Of a stretch of 64,000 nt of DNA, positions 45,420-56,093 are shown piece by piece. Position numbers and translations under genes: made by a program. How positions within the stretch are numbered: position 1 is the stretch's first letter; the number at the start of each line of letters is the position of its first letter. This DNA is from Amphibalanus amphitrite. Its lineage: Eukaryota > Arthropoda > Thecostraca > Balanomorpha > Balanidae. Where the stretch lies: the NCBI RefSeq assembly GCF_019059575.1, contig NW_024882737.1, positions 62,001-126,000 on the forward strand, written 5' to 3'. The notes under the pieces are model-generated. The model was given only the letters and a program-made list of their open reading frames with translations, did not search any database and was not told where the DNA came from.

Positions 45420-45683
45420 CTAATTGCATCTTCCTGTGAAAGTTCCTCTGGCACTGACGGCGTTGCGAAGTTGCGACATCTGAGGACTGTGCAGAGGTTC
45501 ACTTATGACGTCACAGGTCAGTGACCTGACCTGACCTGAAAATGCGGTTGGTGTCACAATCAAAGGTCAGGTATGCCAAGTTTCAGCTCTCTATCGCCGG
45601 CGTGTTCGGAGCTATCGTGAAAAACCCTATGGGGGGGGCGGCACCCGCCCGCCCCCCCCCCCCCGTCGGCCGGCGAGGGTTAA
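45420..45683. mobile_element. Family B MITE, copy B4, left-truncated
   Basis: Only the right part is present, ending in GGCCGGCGAGGGTTAA at 45683 after a G-run/C-run hairpin. It carries AGGTCAGTGACCT at 45515-45527 followed by a TGACC tandem. The left edge is an estimate from similarity to B2 and B3. Confidence 0.7.
45515..45527. promoter_or_regulatory. IR1 nuclear-receptor-type palindrome in B4
   Basis: AGGTCA-G-TGACCT is a perfect inverted repeat with 1-bp spacing. Receptor binding is inference. Confidence 0.45.
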
Positions 45684-45918
45684 TGATACGTGTAATACCT
45701 GATACGAGCATAAGGTTAAACATGCTTAATTTCATTTCAATAATAACGCTCGAAAGCGTCACAGCTAGACAAAAAAGAAAAGCTGTAGGTACTTAAAAAT
45801 AAGCGGATGTGAACACAACCTCCTTGACCGGATCCTTACAAAATGCAAGTCACGGGCCATGGCACCCCAGAAAACCTTGCTTAAAAAGACCCACTGAATC
45901 GCCACGAAATCAAGTGCT

Positions 45919-46938
45919 TTAACCCTCGCCCGGCCGAGAGTTTTTTCGCGGTTTTTTTTCGCGATAGCTCCGAACACGCTGGCGATAGAGAGCTGAAACT
46001 TGGCATACCTGACCTTTTATTCAAGCCGGATCTTTTGACACCAACCGCTTTTTTGGGTCAGGTCAGGTCACTGACCTATGACGTCATAAGTGAACCTCTG
46101 CACGGTCTTCAGATGTCGCAACTTCGCAACGCCCTCACTGCCAGAGGAGATGTCACAGGGAAATGAAACTTGCAGGATCTAGTATCCATTATGAGTCTCA
46201 CAACTTGTATATCTCAGATTTTTCCTAAAGGTCATATGAGGTCAGGTCATTTTCGTGACCTCACCATTATAGGTAAGTCAATGGGGAAAAATGAAAACTG
46301 CTATTCTGGCGCCGGGAACGATCTCCAACTATCTCAAGCACACAGAATCGTGATTTGATGCACTCCTTGCAAGGTTAGATGCGTCATTTTTGCAATGTTG
46401 ACCTTGCGTGACGTCATTTATGACGTCATCAAGGTCATATTAGTTTTTCGTCAATAACTCTTGATCAAATTGAGCTAGCGAGTCGGGAAAGCCATCAATG
46501 GACTCAGGAAGACCTGCCGAATCGATTGATATGCGACATGACCTCTTTCGACCAACTTCGTGACCTGGGGGTGCTGACCTGACCTTGACCTGAGGTCAAC
46601 ACCCCAAGTTGACCTGACCCGGACAAAAAGTATATCATTCGACGCGTCTGAGCGAGGCGAACACGATGCTGCCAAAATCGTGGCTCTGCGGCCGTTTTTT
46701 GCGAAGTTATTCACCAAAAACTGAACCGTACCTTAGGGCACTTGACCTGACCTCAGAGGTCACCGGTTGACCTAGGACCTTAAAATCGGGTACCAAACTC
46801 TGCGTCGCGTAGCGGCGCACACGCTCGTTTTTTCCGCGACGCGCTAGCTCCACCAGGGGCGAAACGGTGAGGGGGGGTCGTACCCCCCCCCCTCGGCCGG
46901 CGCGTATGTAGAAAACCAATAGGTCCGGCGAGGGTTAA
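45919..46938. mobile_element. Family B MITE, copy B3
   Basis: The edges are TTAACCCTCGCCCGGC (45919) and GGTCCGGCGAGGGTTAA (ending 46938). Both TTAA are intact. It carries AGGTCACTGACCT at 46065-46077, then a dense run of TGACCT and AGGTCA at 46545-46620, and a G-run/C-run hairpin near 46870. It is nearly colinear with B7 and the reverse of B2. Confidence 0.8.
46065..46077. promoter_or_regulatory. IR1 nuclear-receptor-type palindrome in B3
   Basis: AGGTCA-C-TGACCT, preceded by GGGTCAGGTC so that half-sites overlap in tandem. Binding is inferred. Confidence 0.45.
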
Positions 46939-46984
46939 CATAGGATAGGCGTGTCATCTCTATGTGTATAAGATCTCTATGAAG

Positions 46985-47480
46985 GGGAGGGGGGAGGGCG
47001 GGTGCCTCCCACTATAAGCTATTTCACGATAGCTCCGAGCAAGCCGGTGATAGAGAGCTGAAACTTGACATAGGTACATTACTTTTGATCCAAGCCGTAT
47101 CTTGTGACACCGACTGGCATTTCCAGGTTAGGTCAGGTCACTGACATATGACGTCATAAGTGAGCCTGTGCACGGACCTCAGGTGTCGTAATTTCGCAAC
47201 GCCCTCATTGCCAGAGGAACTTCCTTAGGGAGATGAAACTTACAGGATGTATAGTACCCTCCAGACTCCAGAGGTCTGAAAATATGTATATCTGATTTTT
47301 CCAAGAAGGTCATATGAGGTCAAGTCGGTCACGTGATCTCACCATATAAGTCAATGCGGGCAAAATTAAAGCTGCTATTTTAGTGCCTGGAACGATCTCA
47401 AACTATCTCAACCACACGGACCTATAGATACCTAAGTCAATGGGAGAAAACTGAAAGTCGCCTTTTTTAGACGGAAGTCA
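46985..47480. mobile_element. Family B fragment
   Basis: Colinear with the left half of B3 from the GATAGCTCCGA block onward, but more diverged. The counterpart of the palindrome has mutated (AGGTCACTGACAT near 47135). It ends at the left edge of B5. Confidence 0.6.
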
Positions 47481-47491
47481 TTTTAAACACT

Positions 47492-48646
47492 CTAACCCTC
47501 GCCTGTATAGGGGGGGGGGGTCGAACGGACCCCCCCCCCTCGGTTTTTCGCGAATAACTCGCGTAAAAAGCGGCCGATTGCGATGAAACTCTCAGTACCC
47601 TCGCGTTAATCAATTTTACACCTACCCTGAAATTTTCATGACCCTGCCCTTAATGACCTTTGACCTGTAACCTACTTTTCGAGACCATGTTTGGCCGGAA
47701 TCGCGATTCGGCGTATGTCGGCTCGCATTAGCAGCGCGTTTGCAGTCTTTTCGTGGTTTTAAGCGTTCAAACATGGGATATGATGTTGCTCCCATGCATG
47801 AGGGTGGGTGTCAAGCAGAAATGTCAATCGGACACCAACTTTTTGGTATACCGATACCAAACCGATACCAACTCGGTATTTGGTATTTCAATCCTAATGT
47901 GTTTGGTATTTTGTTGGTATCATGAACCCTCGCAAATGTTTAAGAGGCTAAGAAATCGGTAAAAAGTTGGTATTATCCTCAAGTTCCCAACTTGGTTTGG
48001 TTTCGGTATTGCTCCACGGTTTTGGTTGGTATTTGGTTTGGTATCGGTATTCCGATTTTCCGTAATTGACATCACTAGTGTCAAGGTCACCGGAAGGTCA
48101 AGTCAGGTCATTGACCTTTGATGACCTCGGTTCACTTTTTCGAGTTTTAGGTACATATTTCTAGGCCAGTTTTTGGAGCTGAATTCGGATTTAGCATCCA
48201 AATAAACATTTACGAAGTAGTTTTGGTGCCTTCGTAACATGTTACGAAGCTGTCAGAGGCGGTTGCCACCTACTGCGAATACCCTTACTAGTTGACCTGA
48301 CCTGACCTGACCCGACCTGACCTAAATGCATGAAGACATCATCTGTGATCAAAACTAACATGATATTCGTGATCAGCACCCCGAAAACCCCATAGCAGCC
48401 ACGCTTTACGACTTTCTAACAGGTCCCGATTTTCCCGACTTTTGGGTGACTGACTTGGAAGGTCAACCAATGACCTAGGACCTTAAAATTGGGTATTATT
48501 GGCTTCCTCTCGTCACGGGCAACACGCTCGTTTTTTTTCCGCGAAGCTCTAGCTCGATTAGGAGCGAAACGGCAGGGGGTCCAACGAACCCCTCCCCTTA
48601 GGTATACGTTCGCGGCTGGAAAAACACCAATACGGGCGAGGGCTAA
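47492..48646. mobile_element. Family B MITE, copy B5
   Basis: Close relative of B1: the same inverted ends but with CTAA replacing TTAA on both sides (CTAACCCTCGCC ... GGGCGAGGGCTAA), the same G-run/TCGAACGGA/C-run hairpin and the same interior order. It has an extra segment at about 47815-48075 made of GGTATTTGGTATCGGTATT-type words. AGGTCATTGACCT is kept at 48105-48117. Confidence 0.75.
48105..48117. promoter_or_regulatory. IR1 nuclear-receptor-type palindrome in B5
   Basis: AGGTCA-T-TGACCT, identical to the B1 site at 919-931 including the central base, although the two copies differ elsewhere. Confidence 0.45.
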
Positions 48647-48659
48647 AACACTGAATCAC

Positions 48660-49400
48660 TATTGTATGACACACTGAACATGCCAAAATGGCACCCGTGA
48701 CCCCTTTTTATGCCCCTGAGGTCATCTCAGGTCACCAATGGTATCTGACTGTTTTTCGCGAATAACTTTTGAGAGAGGCATGCTAGAGCGATGAAAACAT
48801 CTTAGTTGTGTTTGGCTAAACGATACGGATCGACTGACATGCAACTTGACCCTTACCGGTCAGGTTATGGCCTTGACCTGAGGTCAAATTTTCAAATTGA
48901 CCTTTCAAGGTCAATTGATAGTTCATTCGACGCGTCTTGACGAGAGGAACACGATTGTGGTAAAAGAAAGTTCGTGCAAGGTTTAAGTCAAAAGTTATTG
49001 CAGAAAAATTGTTTCCAAAAAATCGGCTTTTTTGGCAGTTTTTGCCCCCTGCAGGCAAAACTGTTGACGGTAGGTCAAATCTGAGAGAATTACTCAGAAA
49101 GAGCGCTAAAAGGGCTTTCAACTGCGCTTTTCCGCGGCGCTGTAGCTTTATTAGTTTTCGGGCTGTGCGTCGATTTGCTGAAAATTGTCGACATCTGACC
49201 TACAAATCGACGAATTTTGACCTTTAATGACCCCTGGTGACCTGACCTTTGACCTGACCAAAAAAGTGACCGAAGTGATTTCTTCCTTATTTTTGACGCT
49301 CTTCCGAACGCCGCCTTTCCCGTATCGCTACGTGGCCCAGGAGCCGAGTTAGTAGGGGGATGTTCACCCCCCCCCCCAGCAGGGCGTGGAAATCCATGAC
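48660..49400. mobile_element. Family-B-related fragment
   Basis: Rich in TGACCT/AGGTCA (for example ATTTTCAAATTGACCTTTCAAGGTCAATTG near 48888-48915) and similar to 10398-10812 and to part of B8. It ends near a G-then-C run at 49355-49378. The terminal repeats are not both present. Confidence 0.55.
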
Positions 49401-49520
49401 CCCCAGTAGGGCCTGAGCAAAGCGGCAGTAACCCTGATGATAAAAGTCGGCTTGAATGAAATGTTTATCAATTTTCACAGAAGCCATTTTTCTTGTGACA
49501 TTCCTAATTTGTACTTATAT

Positions 49521-49716
49521 TTTAGCGATTTATCGATTGATAAATCCAGTTGTTGCCGCATGCGATAGGATGAGCGATAAACGATAAACGATAATCTTTG
49601 CTGTTAAGTAAATCGGTTATCGTTATCGTTTATCGCTAAATTTTCAAAATTATCGCTCATTCACTTATCGCATCCACATCGCAAGTTACAAAAATTATGA
49701 ACGATAAACGATAAAA
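49521..49716. repeat. TTATCG/CGATAA-rich array, left of hAT fragment
   Basis: Repeated words CGATAAACGATAA and TTATCGTTATCGTTTATCG occur in both orientations. Each contains GATAA, the core of GATA-factor sites. A matching array lies at 50190-50440. Confidence 0.7.
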
Positions 49717-49747
49717 TCCTTCCTGATGAGGAGCTCATCAGGAAGGA
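49717..49747. repeat. 31-bp inverted repeat at the start of the hAT fragment
   Basis: Arms of 14 bases, TCCTTCCTGATGAG and its complement, flank a GAG spacer. The ORF of the hAT fragment begins within it. Confidence 0.9.
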
Positions 49748-50028
49748 GCTGCATGGGCCATGGGAGCAAGGAAGCTGAGGTGAAGCCAGAGCACTTCCCC
49801 AGCCTGCACAGGGACAAGTGGATCGCATTGTTCATCAAGTACTACACCCCCCTGCCCAGCTCTGCCGCTGTGGAGCGCATGTTTAGCACGGCCGGGGATG
49901 TCCTGAGGCCCAAGCGCGCCAGCATGACCAGCGACAAGTTTCAGCAACTGGTCTTCACCAAGGGCAACATGGCCCTCCTGGAGGCTATCTTGAAGAGAGA
50001 GAAGATGGAGTCCACTGGCCAATACTGA
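49726..50028 (+). pseudogene. hAT transposase C-terminal (dimerisation) fragment
   Basis: About 100 residues, ending at 50028. The block YYTPLPSSAAVERMFSTAGD followed by RPKRASMTSDKFQQLVFTKGN matches the C-terminal dimerisation region of hAT transposases (the L-P-x-S-A...ER-F-S-x-G signature). The DNA-binding and catalytic parts are missing, so it cannot transpose anything. GC-rich coding text sits between A/T-rich GATAA arrays. It is probably a transposon remnant, but the absence of stops leaves room for reuse by the host. Confidence 0.75.
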
Positions 50029-50189
50029 CACAGAGCATGAGACAGCTATGCTGAGCTTGACTAAAATGTGCTTCTTCCTTTTCCTTTACTTGTATGATCC
50101 AGTATTGAATATATACCTACTGCAAATAAACTTTAAGTAGGTAGGTACCTACAGTTTTTAAATAAACTAAGTACTTCTGATCGCTTTTG

Positions 50190-50440
50190 TAATCGGTGTT
50201 TAAAACAATTATCGTTATCGTTTTATCGTTTATCGTTTCGCTATCGCTGTTAAAAAACAATTATCGTTATCGTTTTATCGTTTATCGTTTCGTTTTCGCT
50301 GTTAAGAACAATTATCGTTATCGTTTTATCGTTTTATCGCTATCGCTGTTTTTTTTTAAATTTTCACGTTTATCGTGTGTTGTTATCGGAAACCTTTCTT
50401 ATCGTTTTATCGTTATCGCAGGTCCGATAATTAGTTATCG
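50190..50440. repeat. TTATCG-rich array, right of hAT fragment
   Basis: At least four near-copies of AATTATCGTTATCGTTTTATCG occur in tandem with TATCGCTGTTAA spacers of about 55-60 bases. With the array at 49521-49716 it brackets the hAT fragment and may belong to the ends of that transposon. Confidence 0.7.
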
Positions 50441-51606
50441 CGGAAAGCACTGGATAAATAGACGCGTCATAGGGTTTGTTCCAAGCTTATATCTCCGTCC
50501 ATGATGTTGCAAAAGATGCCAATGGTGCCTAACACTTTACAAAATGATACCCTCCAAATATTTGAAGACCACTGCATCGAAATTATCGCCAAATTAACGA
50601 GCTAGAGCCTCGTCAAAAATGCTATGTAAACCGGGTTAATCATTAGCTTTTACATGTATTTTTCAAGCTTATTATTTAGCTGTACAGACCCCTGTCTTCA
50701 TGCTAGTGATGAGAAAAGTAGCACAGAAAGGACTCTCTTATATTGATTTTCTGCTGGACGGCCGTGATTTTGATTCAAATCTTTAATTGCTTTACGTATT
50801 TGAGGAACTTTTTCCTTGAACTTTCGAGTATTAAATTGAATCATTTATTTGCATCATTTTTGCAAAGTAACGCTAAATCTGTTGTTATTATGGGAATAGT
50901 GCTGATCCCCAATACTTCAACTGAGAACTCGAGACGTCGATGGCGAACAATTGATAATGAATTGCAGTGTTTCCATGATTTTCTGCTCCGTGGGTTTGTC
51001 GCAAGCTTTTTGCGATGGGAATGTCTTGTGTAGAATTTAAGTATTTTCATCTGAGTGCTCATTAAGCACTGCTTCAGTCTTTGGTGAGTGTTTTTCTGTG
51101 GAAAGTGTTATATTTACGATGCGCTGGATTTGCCGCGGCGTCTGAGGTTGAAGAAATGTCTTATTAATGTGGAAATCTGTGTTGATTGCCATGCCTTTCC
51201 TGCAACGAAACTTAATTGCCAGCTATGACTACTGTTCTACATTTCCACAACTTAATGTAGAATTAATCTACGCCATAACAATAATCTTAGTTTGACGGGC
51301 GGTTGTCAGTTGTCGCTTGTCAGTTTTGTTCTACACGATTATGTGATTAATATGTTTCACGTGATGTCCATACCCAATCTACAACATAGTTTGCAGTAAC
51401 TGCACGGAGTACAAGTGCAACATGATTTGGGAGATAGGCGGAAAATAAATGGCAAAATATTGAATGGTGCATGTAGCATGATATCAATATAGATAAATAT
51501 CATGTTTTGTCAAGGATATTAGGACTACATCTATCTGCCTTTAGCCTACTCTAAGAGCAGCAGGCATTGGTAATGTGAATGCATGGAAAGGAAGAACACT
51601 CTTTTA
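50441..51606. other. No gene recognised
   Basis: A/T-rich, with short frames and no transposon ends that I could identify. Confidence 0.35.
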
Positions 51607-52519
51607 TTAACCCTATTCCTGGCGGGGGGGGGGGGGGGGCCTCAGGAGCCCCCCCCTGAGGTTTTTTGGTTATTTCTCCCAAACGCGTTGAGCTAGGAAG
51701 CTCAAATTTTCTGACTTTTCCTAAAAGGCTTTTACGCATGTCTGAAAATTTTGAGTTGATCTGACCTCAGGTCAGGTCACCAGAGGCGGTTTGGTGACCC
51801 TACCTCAGAAAAGTTTGCAATCACGCCAGAGCTAGAGTTTTTGACCGATCAATTTCTTCTCTTCAGGCTTTAGTTAGGGTACCAGTATGTGCAATTTGTA
51901 TATCTCAGAATTTTGATATCGGTGACCTAAGGTCAGGTCAGTTTCGCGACCTCCCCATTATAAGTCAATGGGGGAAAAATCAACTCCCTGTTTTTACCAC
52001 TAAAACGGGTCGGAATGGCCCCATATACAGGTCACCAAAGGTTTTTGGCCAATAACTCCGTACAGGAACAAGATACAGACGCGTGGATGGTCTCATTGTG
52101 TTCAGCTCGTCAAGACGCATCAAATGATATACATGATGACCTCGAGGTCACGTGACCTGAGGTCAACCTTTGACCTTGACCTTTCGAGGTCAACATATAT
52201 ATCATTCGATGCGGATTGACGAGAGGATCACGATGATGCCCTTAGTTTGTTCCTATCTTGACTAATTCGAAAGTTATTCGAGAAAAACTCTCTCCATATC
52301 TAGCGCCGCCATTTTGACTTTCGACCCCTGTGACGTCATCTTTGACCTGACCTGAAAATGACCTTAGTAAAAATTGTAGATCTTGACCGTGCGTATCCGA
52401 TGCCGTTTACCGTTTGTCGCTGCGATGTGTAGTTTTTGAGATCTGAAGGGGGGGGGGCCGAATCGGCCCCCCTCCCGCCAGTTTCTTGTCCCGGCGGAGC
52501 CCGCCAGGAATAGGGTTAA
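51607..52519. mobile_element. Family B subtype MITE, copy B6
   Basis: The edges are TTAACCCTATTCCTGGCGGG (51607) and CCGCCAGGAATAGGGTTAA (ending 52519), a longer and slightly different inverted repeat than the other B copies. Both ends have G-run/C-run hairpins. The interior has TGACCT/AGGTCA words, including AGGTCACGTGACCT at 52145-52158 (inverted repeat, 2-bp spacing). A similar right end is at 1-129. Confidence 0.8.
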
Positions 52520-52861
52520 GCTAGAAAATAGGTAGAAGAAATACTTGGATTTTGTACAGTATTTACAAAAAAAAATCAAATACACATTTAAAAAGAGGTA
52601 GGTTGGTAGGCACTAAAGAATTCTGCTTGAGTTAACAATGGGATGTACACATTATCTTTACCTACTGCTGTCATTGCATTTACATATATAGCCATTATTG
52701 ATTGTGATCAGTTGTAATTTACAAGTATAGCAGTATAGTTGCAGCATGTCAGCGTTTGCGAGGAACCATTGCAATTATTGATGGATAGTGAAGCTCAAGC
52801 TTCTTTTGGAGTGGAACACATTACTCTTAAAATAATTACCATGTTACAAGCTAAGGTTCCA
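52520..52861. other. No gene recognised
   Basis: This A/T-rich gap separates two family-B insertions. Nothing else is seen. Confidence 0.4.
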
Positions 52862-53393
52862 TTAACCCTCGCCGGCCGAGGGGGGCGGTTGCCGCCACCC
52901 ATAGGGTTTTTTCGCGATAGCTCCGAACACGCTGGCGATAGAGAGCTGAAACATAGCATACCTGACCTTTGATTCAAGCTGGATCTTTTGATACCAACCA
53001 CATTTTTGGGTCAGGTCAGTTCACTGACGTATGACGTCATAAGTGAACCTCTGCACGGTCTTCAGATGTTGCAACCTCGCAATGCCCTCACTGCCAGAAG
53101 AGCTTTCACAGGGAAATTAAACTTGCAGGATTTAGGATCCATTACGAGTCTCACAACTTGTATATCTCAGATTTTTCCTAAGGGTCATATGAGGTCAGGT
53201 CATTTTCGTGACCTCACCATTATAAGTCAATGGGGAAAAATGAAAACTGCTATTTTGGCACCAGGAACCATCCCCAACTATCTCAAGCACACAGAATCGT
53301 GATTTGATGCATTCCTTGCAAGGCTAGACACGTCACTTTTGCATTTGCAATGTTGACCTTGCGTGACATCGTTTATGACGTCATTAAAGGGAC

Positions 53394-53858
53394 CCTCCCA
53401 CCTTAACATTAGTTTTGAGTTGAGATAGCCAAGTTTGCGGCCAGGCTCAGAAACCACCATTTATCCTGGTCGCAACCCCCGCAGCTTTATGGTGTTCAAG
53501 AAATTTCTTCCCTTTACTTGCAGGGTGGGACCAGCGTGGTCCCTATCTCTTAACCATTACGGGAATCTGATGACGTCATCAGGCTTTCGAACGTCCGTTA
53601 AATGTTTGACTAAAACGTTTTGTAGCACGCGGTGGTATATGCTGCTTTGCGCGCAACAAATGCCGCACTTTCAAATAAAGTCGCTAGGAACAGCGGAGAC
53701 CCCAAAAAGTAAACAAAAGTAAAAGTCTAATATCTTGAAAACCGGTGAATATTTTTCGATGAAATTTGGTAGATATTCGTTTTTGCTCTTTCTGAACCGA
53801 GCGACATCACTTTCATGCCAATTCATTAACTTTTTTGAAGGTGGGAGGGTCCCTTTAA
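53394..53858. mobile_element. Family A TTAA MITE nested in B7
   Basis: TTAAAGGGACCCTCCCACCTT-type text and its complement bound 465 bases with TTAA edges. Its right TTAA (53855-53858) is shared with the next element. Confidence 0.85.
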
Positions 53859-54411
53859 AGGAAATAGTTCACTTTCACGAAATTATTTTTTTTTGCAACG
53901 ATTTATGATTTTTTATGTTCAAAATAATCAGCAAAGAAAATAAAACCTTTTTATAACAAAAGATTTTTTTTCTATATTTTGCTATAGGAAGAACTTTTCA
54001 GTTTCTGTAAGGCACAGGCGATCCAGTATGAAAAGAGCATGGGTCCCGAAAATTCTTCAGAAACAGAGAAATTATCGCAGCCACCGGCATTTGGGCGATC
54101 TGCTCGATCTGATAATGTTCCCCTGAATGTCCTAATTGATCAGTACGAGAATTTCTCTAGAGTTCTCGTAGATAATTTCTCTACTTTCTGAATAATTTTC
54201 GGGACCCATGCTCTTTTCATACTGGATGGAAATATATGCAAGGCACACATCCTCAACGCAAGACACCTTTTTCGGGACGAGAAATAGAATATCTTTGCCT
54301 AGGGTGATCGTTGGGCTGTAAAATCTCCTGATTTATGCTCGTCTCAGCCTAAGCTACAGAACTGCTATTCCAGTTCAAAACCCATGTTAAAAAGTGAACT
54401 ATTTCCTTTAA
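53855..54411. mobile_element. Second TTAA MITE nested in B7, back to back with the first
   Basis: The inverted ends are TTAAAGGAAATAGTTCACTTT-type text at 53855 and its complement ending TTTCCTTTAA at 54411. The ends differ from family A, so this is another family. It contains its own internal foldback at 54023-54225. Confidence 0.8.
54023..54225. repeat. Internal foldback, arms about 54 bp
   Basis: CCAGTATGAAAAGAGCATGG at 54023 pairs with its complement ending at 54225. The arms extend inward through GGTCCCGAAAATT and AGAGAAATTATC with small bulges. The spacer of about 95 bases has an additional GAGAATTTCTCTAGAGTTCTCG hairpin. Confidence 0.8.
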
Positions 54412-54922
54412 CGTCATATTAGTTTTTCGTCAATAATTCTTGATCAAATTGAGCTAGCGAGTCGGGAAAGCCCCCCAATGGACTCCGGAAGACCTGCCGA
54501 ATCGAATGATATGCGACATGACCTCTTTCGACCAACTTCGTGACCTGGGGGCGCTGACCTGACCTTGACCTGAGGTCAACACCCTAAGTTGACCTGACCC
54601 AAACAAAAAGTATATCATTCGACGCGCCTGGGCGAGGCGAACACGATGCTGCCAAAATCGGCGCTCTGCGGCCGTTTTTTGCGAAGTTATTCACCAAAAA
54701 CTGAACCGTACCTTGGGGCACTTGACCTGACCTCAGAGATCACCGGTTGACCTAGGACCTTAAAATCGGGTACCAATCTCTGCGTCTCGTAACGGCGCAC
54801 ACGCTCGTTTTTTCCGCGACGCGCTAGCTCCACCAGGGGCGAAACGGCGAGGGGGTCGTACCCGCCCCCCCCCCCCTCGACCGGCGCGTATGTAGAAAAC
54901 ATATAGGTCCGGTGAGGGTTAT

Positions 54923-55546
54923 GAAAAAAGCTGTTGGAAAATAGCTGAGGGAAGTATTACCTAGCTTGGTAAAGACAGTTACTGATTGTCCACCTTGTGG
55001 CTTAGTGGATAAATAATCTGCTGTTTAACATGCTGAGAGTGAGTTCAGTGCTGGCTCGTGCAGGGAATCTCCAATGCTGTTTGACCCACGTTTCTGTATT
55101 GAGCCAGCTGATACCTGGCAAGAGAGGGCCACACTAGATGAGGACTTTGTCACTATGTTCCCGTGATGTGTCAAACTTAAGGCTAAAATTGTAACAGTGA
55201 ATGATATTCTCAATAAGCACTGCTAGGTGTGGCTCCTGGGTGTAATCAGTAATGGCTGCAGCTAACACACACTGTCTTCCAAGGACACTGTATTGCAGCT
55301 GACCGCCGGTCGGCGCGTCCATTGACCTACACAGGACATATTGAGACATTCTCCGCTTTCATCTTCGAAAAATAAGCACGCATCAATACACACATCAACA
55401 TCACTTACTGGGTGCATGACAAATAGGTACAAAAAGCAATCTCGGAAAATCTACGGCCACATACTCGAGACAAACTAGTGCCATTCATTGAATGTCTTTG
55501 TGTTTATAACATGAGTACCGTGAGTAACGCCACATCGATCTATAGT
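54923..55546. other. No gene recognised
   Basis: Mixed sequence with no supported ORF or repeat. Confidence 0.35.
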
Positions 55547-55732
55547 TAGGGCAGCGGAGTCGATAGATTTTCGGTGACTCTGACTCTGCAGCCCTGCATG
55601 GTCTGCGGAGTCGATGGATTTCCGGTGACTCCGACTCCGATTCCCGCTCCGGTTTCCGAAATCGACTACAACTCTGACTCCTATTAGAACTGTCGACTCA
55701 GACCGACCCCGACTCCAACTCCGCAGCCCTGT
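55547..55732. mobile_element. Short GACTC-rich MITE-like element
   Basis: Starts AGGGCAGCGGAGTCGATAG and ends CCAACTCCGCAGCCCT, inverted ends of about 12 bases. The interior is a degenerate array of GACTCC/GGAGTC words in both orientations. Family not determined. Confidence 0.55.
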
Positions 55733-56093
55733 GACGTTCTCTATAAATGACATGTTGCCTCCCTTCACTGACATGCAACTACCAATGGCCCGTGTCACAA
55801 CAGACCGTCTATCTTCGAACGAATCTCGAACAAAGTTACGAGTGAATGGCTGATCTCCAAAACGTCAAGTCAATGTTGAACGGAATCGCGAGAAATCGAA
55901 CCCAAAAGCCGCCCTGAGCCGTTCAGACTTTATTTCTACAAAAAGCGACAGTTTACGTGTTTCATCACATTTCGAACACACTGATCAGCTCATTCTGTTG
56001 GAAGCTACGAGCCCCAGCAGAACACTGATTGTTCTGCATTGTGCGGCCGCTGTTCACAGGACGAACGGGAGCGGTCGACAGCCGACTGCCACC
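55733..56093 (+). other. 5' flank and probable 5' UTR of the ankyrin/SOCS gene
   Basis: The frame of exon 1 is open upstream to about 55998 but without an ATG, so the gene start is taken at 56094. No TATA box or initiator could be assigned with confidence. Confidence 0.4.

Larger units (their letters stand above)
52862..54922. mobile_element. Family B MITE, copy B7, with two nested MITEs
   Basis: The left edge is TTAACCCTCGCCGGCC (52862). The right edge is CCGGTGAGGGTTAT (54922), with the last TTAA base mutated. Outside the nested block 53394-54411 it is colinear with B3. The palindrome counterpart near 53015 has decayed (AGGTCAGTTCACTGACGT). Confidence 0.8.
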
